Source: Pyronema omphalodes
Taxonomy: Eukaryota; Ascomycota; Pezizomycetes; Pezizales; Pyronemataceae
Length of the DNA stretch: 25,497 nt
Direction: 5' to 3'
Assembly: GCA_024516155.1 (NCBI GenBank)
Contig: JAJJXM010000167.1
Span: 1-25,497, forward strand
The notes under the pieces are model-generated. The model did no database searches. It saw only the letters and a program-made list of their open reading frames with translations, and was not told where the DNA came from. Position numbers and translations under genes: made by a program. Positions within the stretch are counted from its first letter, which is position 1, and the number at the start of each line of letters is the position of its first letter. Below, piece after piece: positions 18,174 through 25,497 of this stretch.

Positions 18174-18684
18174 GGTACTGGTGGTGTCTTATTTGTTCTC
18201 TTGTTTACTGTTTGAAGCCCTTCGTGCTTCCTTTGGTTGTATCAGGTGTCGTTCAGAGGACGCAATCAAATGTCAAAATCCAGCTACACGCGGACGAAAG
18301 GCAATATAACGGTCGGACTGCTATGCAATCGGGTTCGGCTCTGGACTTCTTGGTAAGGTAGTCACGGGCTCAGGCAGTACTTACCTCGTACACAGGATGT
18401 CCCTGCAGCATTGCCTTTGGTATGGATGCCGGGGATGAGTATTCATTCGGGAACGGGTGAGTAGCCGGGACGGGTAAGTAGATGGGATGGGTACAGAGAT
18501 AGGGAATGGGCTGGGTTTGTGTTCACTGGTTGAATGATGAGACTTCAGCGTGTAGATAGGATTGTGTAGATAGATAATTGATTGCGTACCATACTAATGA
18601 AATATAAATGTCCCTTCTTATACCTTCGTTCCTGTGCTCATGTGATTCCCCAACTCATCTGTCCCGCAGATATCCAATCCATAA
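18174..18684 (-). other. Gypsy C leader (5' untranslated region)
   Basis: About 510 bp without coding signal between LTR and gag. Immediately after the LTR the minus strand reads TTATGGATTGGATATC, where a primer-binding site starting TGG is expected; I could not assign the tRNA. A splice-donor consensus GTAAGT occurs at 18384-18379. Confidence 0.6.
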
Positions 18685-19003
18685 TGAGACACCCTTCGTC
18701 CCATCGTGACCCCCAAACCTAACTAAAACAGATAAGAAACATATTCAAATCGCAGACAAAACATAAGCAAAACATAATTCAAACATAATCCAAAACACAA
18801 TATGAAACCCTATTCCAAACATAGCGGAAACCCCCCTCGTTCCATCCCGAACTTACCCCCTCGTCCCTCGCCTAAACCCCAACTACACCTTCTCGCTTCA
18901 ACCCTAACCGTGACATAAGCCATCCCCAATGTCACGCCTACGAACCACAGCCCGGCTGTGGTCACAATTTCTCCCAGAAGCATATCCCTAGCGGTCCGTG
19001 ACA
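18685..19003 (-). repeat. 5' LTR of gypsy C (319 bp)
   Basis: On the plus strand from TGAGACACCC to GGTCCGTGACA. Same length as the left LTR, with about 20 substitutions and no indels in my alignment. The palindrome present in the left copy is retained here as 9-bp arms (18944-18962). Confidence 0.93.
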
Positions 19004-19074
19004 TATAACCAGACCCAATAAAAACAGTAAAACATATCCAAGGAATAAAAATTAAAAATAAAATCATACAACAA

Positions 19075-20207
19075 TTATAAGGACATGAAAGAAAGGGTAT
19101 ATACTAAACCCAAGAGGTCCTCAAGCCCGTGGCACTGCCTCTTCCTTACAGCGCTCACCTTGCCTTCCTTCATGGCTCTCCCCTGCACCTCCTGATTGTC
19201 AGTAACCTTGAGGGTCTTTTTGAGCACCTGGGAAGATGACCACATCACACCATGAGCATCTTTGAAACTCTTCAGATGCAGTAGAACTGCGGGTTCTGCT
19301 TTCGGCAAGGGCTAGTGATAGTCAGGGTGAGCAAAAGACAAGTGGTACAAATGACAATGAACTCACCGAAGAGACAACTCCGCTCATACGTAACCGATTA
19401 TCCCCTTCCTCCTCTGAATTCCACTGATCCTCATTGCTCCCCACACTCTCGAGAAGGATGATATTATGTGAGCATTTAGATAACCGTCGATCGCATTCAT
19501 CTTGAACCCAATCGGGCTCCATTGTCTTTCTGGCAATTTGTAGAACAACAGATCTACTTCTATTCTGAGCTTGCTCCCATGAATTCAATGAGGACATTCT
19601 GTAAATCTTTATTTCCCCAAACAGTTGATGATATATCTTGGATGTATGCTGCGGAGATGATCCTGTATGGAGGGGTGATTGCGACAAGTGAAGTAAAGTC
19701 TCAATGGCTGCTGCGGTTAAATTGCTGAGGCCAGGATCGATGGAATCATGGAGACACTGGTTTCACCTTGGATAGGTGTGAATACAGCAGTAGTTCAAGG
19801 GTCAGCAGGTGTGGCAGGGGTTGGCTAGTTGGCTGTGGATGCCATCTGAGCTCATGGCTTCGCTTTTCCTTCACTTTCGCTTGCTTGTTTCTCACGGCAT
19901 CTAAGCAAATCCGATGAATTGGTGTTTCGATGTCCTCCTCTGGTATATTAATGGCTTGCCCGAATGCAGTCTGTGGTTTGTCCGCTATAGGTCTGGTGAG
20001 CTGGTTAAGTAAAACTTTGCTGAATGTGGAAGATCACCCCTCCAGCCGATGGTTCCTCTTCTGGCATTACACCTTTATGGATTCTAGGACCGAATCGCCG
20101 GGAGCGAGTGACATCCCGCGATGCGTGCAAGGTTTATGACCAGGTGCAGAAAAGGTACAAAGAAAGTACAACAAGAAATTAGGGTCGCAGCGATCCAAAC
20201 CTCGATC
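19075..20207 (-). CDS. Intron-containing gene of unknown function (3' exons)
   Basis: Four exons can be joined with matching phases: 20207-20071, 20019-19786, 19724-19367 and 19311-19075, separated by introns of 51, 61 and 55 nt with donors GTAATG, GTATTC and GTGAGT and acceptors ending CAG, CAG and TAG. The product of about 320 residues includes CDPNFLLYFLCTFSAPGH, KPCTHRGMSLAPGDS, NIPEEDIETPIHRIC, LQIARKTMEPDWVQDECD and FKDAHGVMWSSSQVLKKTL. I recognise no family. A further intron may remove part of the last exon after KEGK (GTGAGC donor). The stop at 19075 lies about 70 bp from the LTR of element C. Upstream exons are less certain (next entry). Confidence 0.6.
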
Positions 20208-21056
20208 CTGGAGCATCATCCATCATGATTGCATAGCGCACACTTCATCTACAAAATGGCTGGACCCTGGCCTGATAGAGGCAGTCAGCATGACACTGGA
20301 AATGAGAAAGGTGAAGCGGGAGGTACAAAATGATCCATGAATGACCATTCAACATCACACCACAGTTTGTAACGAGAGACATGCGGACAATCATGCTGTG
20401 ATGGAGTGAGTGTAGAAGGTGCGGCATAGGGCGTGTGGGTATAGGGCCTGTTACCGTCTAGAAATGAAAATCAACAAAACAGACATTAAGGCGAGGTGTT
20501 ATACACAGGTGAAGAACAACGCCGTAACGAGAACGGAAACGCAATCGTTGATCGCCCTCAATATTGGTTGCATTGTCTCGTCTCAACTTTACAACCGTTG
20601 TTGCTGATTGCCCAATAACTGTGATGGGGGAGTGTCCAGAAGGCCGAAACACTGGACGTTTCGCAGGTTTCCCGGTATGATTCTCAGGAGGCCGGATCAC
20701 ATGGCTACTGGGGTTCACCAACCAATAACCTTGGCCTTGGTCATCTAAGATGGTATTAGCCATTTACGACCATATATGATGGCATAACACACAACAATCA
20801 ACAACACCAGGACAATAGAGATTGTAGCTATTCGTTCTCGTTTCTCATTTGACAGAGATAGGGGTGGATCAGCAGGGAGGGACCGTTGTGGATGATTTAG
20901 GCCATCGGAGAGGGGGGGGGGAGTCTTACCTCTTGTTCGAACAGTTGACCGTCTTTCTTCGGCAACGTCTGCCAGATGTGGTCCGGTCGCCCCTAGACCA
21001 CATGAGCGGCGATGCCTTGTGGAATCATTGCCGTGGTTGAACGGCCGAAGATTCAT
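20208..21056 (-). other. Probable 5' exons of the same minus-strand gene
   Basis: Coding-like blocks occur but I cannot fix the joins. At about 20763-20500 one frame reads DDQGQGYWLVNPSSHVIRPP and on to RSRYGVVLHL. At 20457-20340 a frame reads RPYTHTPYAAPSTLTPSQ and YKLWCDVEWSFMDHF. At about 20995-20930 a frame reads RPDHIWQTLPKKDGQLFEQE, ending at a GTAAGA donor. An alternative frame, 21056-20745, has a Met start and one good transmembrane helix (IATISIVLVLLIVVCYAIIYG) flanked by Arg/Lys. An in-frame TAG before RPDHIW may mean the gene is decayed. Confidence 0.4.
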
Positions 21057-22236
21057 ATTATTTGTCGACTATTTCGTAATGTGGATAAGTAAAGAGGGAG
21101 AGTGAAATTTTTGCAATGCGTGGAATGGGAGGGTGAGAAGGAAGTATTAGCCAGATTTTTGTTGCTTCCGCGTACACGTTATACCAAATGTCATCTTAAC
21201 ATTCAGATTCCATTGTAGGATTGCTCGTGATCTTCATTCTCCATCTTATAGGCACTGGTGAATTGGCTATGCTATGCCTGAATGCTTCGGGATGATCGGT
21301 CCTTCGTATCCGGGGTCCTCATGAGACTTGTGTATGTACCGTACGTTGCTATGAGTTTCTAGTCAGCCTCATGTTCAGTTACTTGTCGAGCGACAAATCA
21401 AGACGCAATGTTTGATGACTTACGGCGGAACGACACTATAAAATCACATCATTCGTCTTGTAAAGACATTAGCTATAGCGAATAGTATAGCATTAACGAA
21501 ATCGCTCGGTGTATCACAGGAGAATCAGAGGACTGAAGAGGGACATCGTAGTTAGCATTGCGGGCTTTCACAGCGGACAACAGAAAGCACCAGCAATGTT
21601 AATGTCCTTTTTCGTCACCTAGTACTCTGATATGTTGTTGCTTGACCCTAAATAGCTGAGTCTCTAGAGTAAAATTTGACTCCGTTGATTTACTTCAGAA
21701 CATGGTTAGCTATGATTGGTAGCAGAGATCGTGATGAAGGAGGCTTACTTTGATCTTTCTTCCCTTTTCTCAGATGCAGTATCTTCTAGTGGACTTCCAT
21801 GTGTTGGATCTGACACCATCCGTTTTCTTTTCGTTCCTTCCGAAATTTCGATCATTCCGAAGTCGGATATGGTGATTAGGTGAATCTGGTAATGAAGGGG
21901 AATGTTACAAATATTGTAGGGAGGATCAATGTTGTTTGTAACGTTTAGTGGATATGTGGTGCGTTATGTTGTTGCGGCTCTGAAGTGGAACAAAGGGTGA
22001 TAAAGGGTCGGCAAGATCTGCGGCTTGTTCGAAGCCGTCCGCTAGGTAACCCGGTTGTAGGTATCACCACGTTAGCTCCTGTATGGAAGTGAGAAGGACG
22101 CCTACGCTCTCTTGTACCGTGACAACAGTTGCGGCGGAACAAACACTCAGTGTAATCCAAAATTAAATCTGTGGGTCCTTAGATCAACGCGTCGTAATTC
22201 GATAAAAATCCATACCTGCTTTGAGATTTGATGAAG
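21057..22236. other. Stretch without recognisable gene
   Basis: Only short frames on either strand and no family motif. It probably holds the intergenic region between the divergent minus-strand and plus-strand coding blocks, including their promoters, but no specific element could be identified. Confidence 0.4.
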
Positions 22237-23668
22237 TGTTTTTGGAGCGTTTATACTTGCTGCACTGTCGCTTAAATTTTGTGGATCACCTTCGGGTCTG
22301 TTCCCGCATCATGATATATCATCCATTCAGACTGAAATTCGATCGACAGGCCTCCAACATCTCAACCTCAATCCATGCCCGGATCAGGATGATATCGATA
22401 TTGGTAGTTCGTTCATCACCCAGTTTTCAACTTATGTCGTGGCTGAGGAACAAGAAATGAGATCATACTTCGTTACCCACAAGGCAAAGAATAAACTCAC
22501 CGTTAGAATGTTCGGAAATTGCTATACCGTGGACTTGGGAGGTTTCGAACGTTAAATGGCACACGTTGTCGAAGACAATATCGAAGACAAATAATTGAAG
22601 CATGCGATCATTCCCACCTTTTCAATGACGGCTGTATCCGATACTGTCGTGGCTGCAGTTTGATGATGTGCACTCCAATCAGTGGAGTTCCAGTAGCCCA
22701 CTCTTCCATTTCATTCTTCGTCAGATAACAGTGAAGCAAGGAGCAAAAGTGTCATCTGTATTCGGTAACATTTGGTATCCCGGAGGAAACACTACATGGA
22801 GCTTTGGAGGATTGCCCGCACTTTTTGAGTATGCTTATGATCTAGGAGTTTGGAATGGCGAAGTAACATCCTCATTTCTATCTGTTGCATGCCTCCAGCA
22901 CACCAGTTCCAAAACGTAACGTCTGTGCATTCAACGGAGTTATCTGCGGGCACTCATCAACCGCACTTACCATTGGAAGACAGAACAACCAGGGCCTAAG
23001 TAGCCCAGCAGGTAGTGCTTTCAACAACGAGAGTGAATTGCTTCTGCCGCCATTTGAGGAAAGCATTATATATCAGCATTTGGAAATCATTACACGAAAT
23101 ACTATGGTTAATGCCGCCAATATTCCGGTTGTTTTTTCCTGCATGGGCCTTTTAGGCCTCGGTCAGCGTATCATTCAATAAATAAATAAATAAATATTCC
23201 GGTGTGATAAGACGAGGTGCGAGTGACAGTTGATGACGACGGCGATGACTTTGAGGTAACGTTGCTGGCTGCATTCATGGGCTGTAAGGCCTGCGGAGAG
23301 GACATCGATACCGTGGAACGTTATAGGTCCTGGTGTAGATTTGCTCAGAATGCCAAAAAGGAGCCTAAGGCGATCACTCGTGTGAATTGCAGGCATGTAT
23401 GTATCTCTCTACATTTACTTTTGACCATTGACGTGAAAATGGTCTGCACGTCCTTGTTAAACTCGACTTTGGGATTGCTCTAAAAGTGATCAGTAATCTT
23501 AATCCCCGAAAGTTTTGACTACAATACCATACCATCATCCATCTCACCAACGACGAACACGAGAAATCCACAACTGTACAAGAGCTTTACAGAATCCACC
23601 GCCTCGTCCGGGGACATTTTACCCGTATGTCGTTTTTCATCGTTCCTACCTCCGGAACATCAGAATAA
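22237..23668 (+). pseudogene. Plus-strand coding blocks of unknown function, split or decayed
   Basis: Successive coding-like blocks in shifting frames. 22237-22555 reads VFGAFILAALSL, then DQDDIDIGSSFITQFSTYVV and NKLTVRMFGNCYTVDLGGFE. 22659-22919 reads FDDVHSNQWSS, GNIWYPGGNTTWSFGGLPAL. 22885-23167 reads VPKRNVCAFNGVICGHSS and SELLLPPFEESIIYQHLE. 23212-23390 reads VTVDDDGDDFEVTLLAAF and GEDIDTVERYRSWCRFAQ. About 23433-23668 reads VLVKLDFGIALKVISNL, a TGA, then HLTNDEHEKSTTVQELYR. A 44-nt intron 23168-23211 would join two blocks in phase. Other changes of frame lack convincing splice sites, so this is either a multi-exon gene or a decayed copy. I recognise no domain. An AATAAA overlaps the last stop. 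Confidence 0.45.
23179..23196. repeat. AATA microsatellite
   Basis: Four to five tandem copies of aata, lying inside the proposed 44-nt intron. Confidence 0.85.
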
Positions 23669-23669
23669 A
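23664..23669 (+). promoter_or_regulatory. Polyadenylation signal AATAAA
   Basis: A perfect AATAAA that overlaps the terminal TAA of the plus-strand coding blocks and lies 30 nt upstream of the A29 tract. Confidence 0.5.
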
Positions 23670-23698
23670 ACGATAACTCCTCCCCTGCGGCGAAGAAG

Positions 23699-23727
23699 AA
23701 AAAAAAAAAAAAAAAAAAAAAAAAAAA
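23699..23727 (+). repeat. A29 homopolymer tract
   Basis: An uninterrupted run of 29 A residues directly after gaagaag, downstream of AATAAA. It may be an mRNA-derived tail or simple slippage. Confidence 0.9.
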
Positions 23728-24164
23728 CAGCCAAAACACGGATGCTGTTGCCGGATGTGTATGTTAGGCGAAATGTTTCTGATAGAATACATGGTGTTCA
23801 GCGCAGTGACTTGATAAGTGTACGCGTGAGTTTCTGGTAGAATGAGAGTGTGCTGCAATAAAAAGGGAGTCTATGTACGACTTGAGTGTTGATTATGCTT
23901 GGTTGAATTTCTTCGGCTCTGTGCAGACGTTGATTAGTTTCTTATAGGGCACATACGGGGAAGTTACTGCATTTCCGTGGACATTCATAATCAGTGTTGT
24001 TCTCTGATGGCTCCGGAATGTTGCTTCAGACATCGGAGACGGCATTCCAAGCGGCGTCATGGACGATTGTTAATGTTGGATAATGGTGATGACACCGTGT
24101 GAGGCGTGCAAAGGGTGTGAATAGCGATAGAGATAGACACGCAGCCGACAAACAGATTGATTAG
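23728..24164. other. Stretch without recognisable gene
   Basis: No frame with coding character and no family motif on either strand. Confidence 0.4.
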
Positions 24165-24440
24165 ATGCTTCTGATTTGGGAAGCGACGGAATATACTACT
24201 TCGGACGATGAAAAACGCATTTTAGGTATCGACAGCATGACACATATTTGTCAAGGGCTCTCCGAAATACCGGGAGGGGCCGACCGAAGTCTCTGCATTG
24301 CTACGCACATATTAAAGGGTCTGCACAGCGGAGGAAGAAACGGGCAACTGCTAGCATATGCGACCTACATCAACGGAGATATTACTGACGGAATTAATGC
24401 GGGCCACGGAAGGGTTACGAGTAAACTGGCTGTAGGATGA
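24165..24440 (+). CDS. 91-codon ORF, possible exon, function unknown
   Basis: From ATG 24165 to TGA 24438-24440. The predicted protein (start MLLIWEATEYTTSDDEKR, later GADRSLCIATHILKGLH and GQLLAYATYINGDITDG) has a balanced composition typical of real coding sequence and no low complexity. No transmembrane segment or known motif. A TTAG precedes the ATG, so it could also be an internal exon. No relative recognised. Confidence 0.35.
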   Translation: MLLIWEATEYTTSDDEKRILGIDSMTHICQGLSEIPGGADRSLCIATHILKGLHSGGRNGQLLAYATYINGDITDGINAGHGRVTSKLAVG

Positions 24441-24760
24441 TTGCTCGGCAGCAGGACGCAGGGACAAAAAAGTCAGAGATGTGCGTGAGTTGAAACATCA
24501 ATGACTTGACGAGCTTTGCTAGATCCCTGTGATTACCTTCCAGAGCGCTTGGTTGAGGGTGTTAGTATTTCCTCACCCTTTCCATTTCGGATGTACTCCT
24601 AATGATCGGTTTTCCTTGTCTCTACCGGTTTTATTCGATTTGCGGGTCTCAGGCGCGGATTCGATTTCCCTTGACAGGATTAGCACCCCTGTTTTCTCTC
24701 AGTCTGTCGCGTTTTTTGGGTTCACTCGCTTACGCAGTGATTTCACATTATTCTGTTTCT
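24441..24760. other. T-rich intergenic stretch
   Basis: Pyrimidine-rich on the plus strand with no supported gene. A 127-codon frame starting at 24529 runs into the tandem repeat and has repeat-driven composition, so it is not called. Confidence 0.45.
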
Positions 24761-24804
24761 CTTGTATATATCGACTACATTGGTATGATTTCCTCTTTTT
24801 TTCA

Positions 24805-24970
24805 TTCCGTATTGACTACATCTGTATAACTCTGTCGCTTTCTGTATTCCATATTCACCGCATTGCGATAATTCCGACTCTTTTCTTATTCCATATTCAC
24901 TGCTTGCGATAACTCCGTCACTTTCTGTCTTCCGTATTCACTGCATTGCGATAATTCCGTCTCGCTTCGA
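24805..24970. repeat. 42-bp tandem repeat, four copies
   Basis: Units beginning ttccgtattgac, ttccatattcacc, ttccatattcact and ttccgtattcact start at 24805, 24847, 24889 and 24930 (periods 42, 42, 41). Each continues with a cgataa-tccg core. A more degenerate copy may begin near 24762. Shorter repeats of cacacctttcgcagctcc follow at about 24968-25050. Confidence 0.85.
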
Positions 24971-25355
24971 CACCTTTCGCTGCTCCCAGTTGACACACCT
25001 TCGCAGCCCCGAGGCAACACACTCAACACACCTTTCGCAGCTCCGAGTTGCCTCACACACCGCGTGATGGAGGATGATGGAGGACGAGGATTTACAGCAC
25101 TAGTCTAGTGATCCATCCCTGTCGGCGCTACGACAGAAGTGGCAAGGCGGGTGGATATGGGTTAGTTAGCTGAGTGGATGGGCTCAGTCGAAGAGGTGGG
25201 TGATGGAGTCGGTTACGCAGAGGGGCTCGAGTAGGCAGAGTGGGTTGAGTTGGTAGACGGCGTCGAGGTCGAGGAGAATGTCTTGTTAGTCATGCAGTGT
25301 CACTCGGATGCCGCTGTAGACACGGTGGTGCGCATGTTTACCTAACGCAAAAAAA
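24971..25355. other. Stretch without recognisable gene
   Basis: Short cacacctttcgcagctcc-like repeats at the left, then G-rich plus-strand sequence (25140-25280). On the minus strand a frame about 25290-25188 reads LDAVYQLNPLCLLEPLC and ends in a stop; it could be a terminal exon but is too short to call. Confidence 0.35.
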
Positions 25356-25411
25356 GCCCGCTCCCTCTCAATACAAAACTGTTATTAGTCATGTTTTGAG
25401 AAGGAGCGGGC
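25356..25411 (-). other. Strong hairpin followed by a T-run on the minus strand
   Basis: Arms 25356-25371 and 25396-25411 pair over 15 of 16 positions (9 bp gcccgctcc/ggagcgggc, one mismatch, then 6 bp) with a 24-nt loop. On the minus strand the hairpin is followed by seven T residues (25355-25349), the shape of a terminator or of a small structured RNA end. Confidence 0.7.
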
Positions 25412-25497
25412 CTTGGGAAATTGGTGATACTGCAAGAATGAAGGAAAGACAGCGGGAATCAAGCCTCCGTGAGGTATTGTCCGACCGGTGTCCGTAT

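Larger units (their letters stand above)
11905..19003 (-). mobile_element. Ty3/gypsy chromovirus, element C, complete but inactive
   Basis: A 7.1-kb element on the minus strand bounded by two 319-bp LTRs. In element order: 5' LTR 18685-19003, leader, gag, protease, acidic linker, RT, RNase H, integrase with chromodomain, an extra ORF, polypurine tract, and 3' LTR 11905-12223. I count about 20 differences between the LTRs (about 6 percent). Gag and pol carry nine in-frame stops (seven TGA, two TAG), one frameshift near 14985 and lost catalytic residues. No convincing target-site duplication: left flank ends gggta, right flank starts tataa. Confidence 0.94.

Noticed and set aside
18810..19067. 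85-codon minus-strand frame covering LTR and flank
   Set aside because: Reads from flanking sequence into the LTR; the LTR part also appears in the other LTR copy and has no evidence of being translated.
20249..20427. Separate 60-codon minus-strand gene
   Set aside because: It overlaps likely exons and an intron of the minus-strand gene and has no independent support.
24529..24912. 127-codon plus-strand frame
   Set aside because: T-rich and repeat-driven, running into the 42-bp repeats; it shows no coding character.

Overview
The window is an accessory, transposon-dense stretch of a filamentous fungal genome. The fungal call rests on Ty3/gypsy chromoviruses with a C-terminal chromodomain, a Ty1/copia element, and flanking genes with short (about 44-61 nt) GT...AG introns. 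A cysteine-rich ORF downstream of pol in the second gypsy element resembles what I recall from Agaricomycete elements, so a basidiomycete is favoured but not proven. No tRNA, rRNA or CRISPR was seen.

Layout. (1) 1-5750, minus strand: Ty3/gypsy element A (pol running off the left edge, protease, gag, 5' LTR 5212-5750). It is nearly intact, but one base appears to be missing between protease and RT. (2) 5751-6579, minus: the 5' LTR and first 300 internal bases of a second copy (B) of the same family. A's LTR terminus abuts B exactly, so A appears to have inserted into B's gag. (3) 6580-11620, plus: a Ty1/copia element into whose gag B inserted. It has gag, protease, integrase, RT and RNase H, three in-frame stops, a 3' LTR (11460-11620), and a 392-nt segment between integrase and RT with the signals and phase of a spliceosomal intron. 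Its 5' LTR must lie left of the window. (4) 11621-11904: short unassigned sequence. (5) 11905-19003, minus: a complete but dead gypsy chromovirus (element C), with two 319-bp LTRs differing at about 20 positions, nine in-frame stops, a frameshift and several lost catalytic residues. (6) 19004-25497: host-like sequence with an intron-containing gene on the minus strand (about 19075-21056), one or more decayed or intron-containing genes on the plus strand (22237-23668) followed by AATAAA and an A29 tract, a 91-codon ORF, a 42-bp tandem repeat and a strong hairpin.

How the parts work together. In both gypsy families gag and protease/pol lie in different frames. Both have the heptamer GGGAAAA in the correct gag phase, a 5-6 nt spacer and a stem (11 bp perfect in C, 6 bp in A). 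This is a textbook -1 frameshift signal setting the Gag:Gag-Pol ratio. The copia element keeps gag-pol in one frame and instead seems to have an intron splitting Gag-PR-IN from RT-RNase H. The insertion order implied is copia, then gypsy B, then gypsy A; element C is an independent older insertion about 70 bp past the stop codon of the minus-strand gene.
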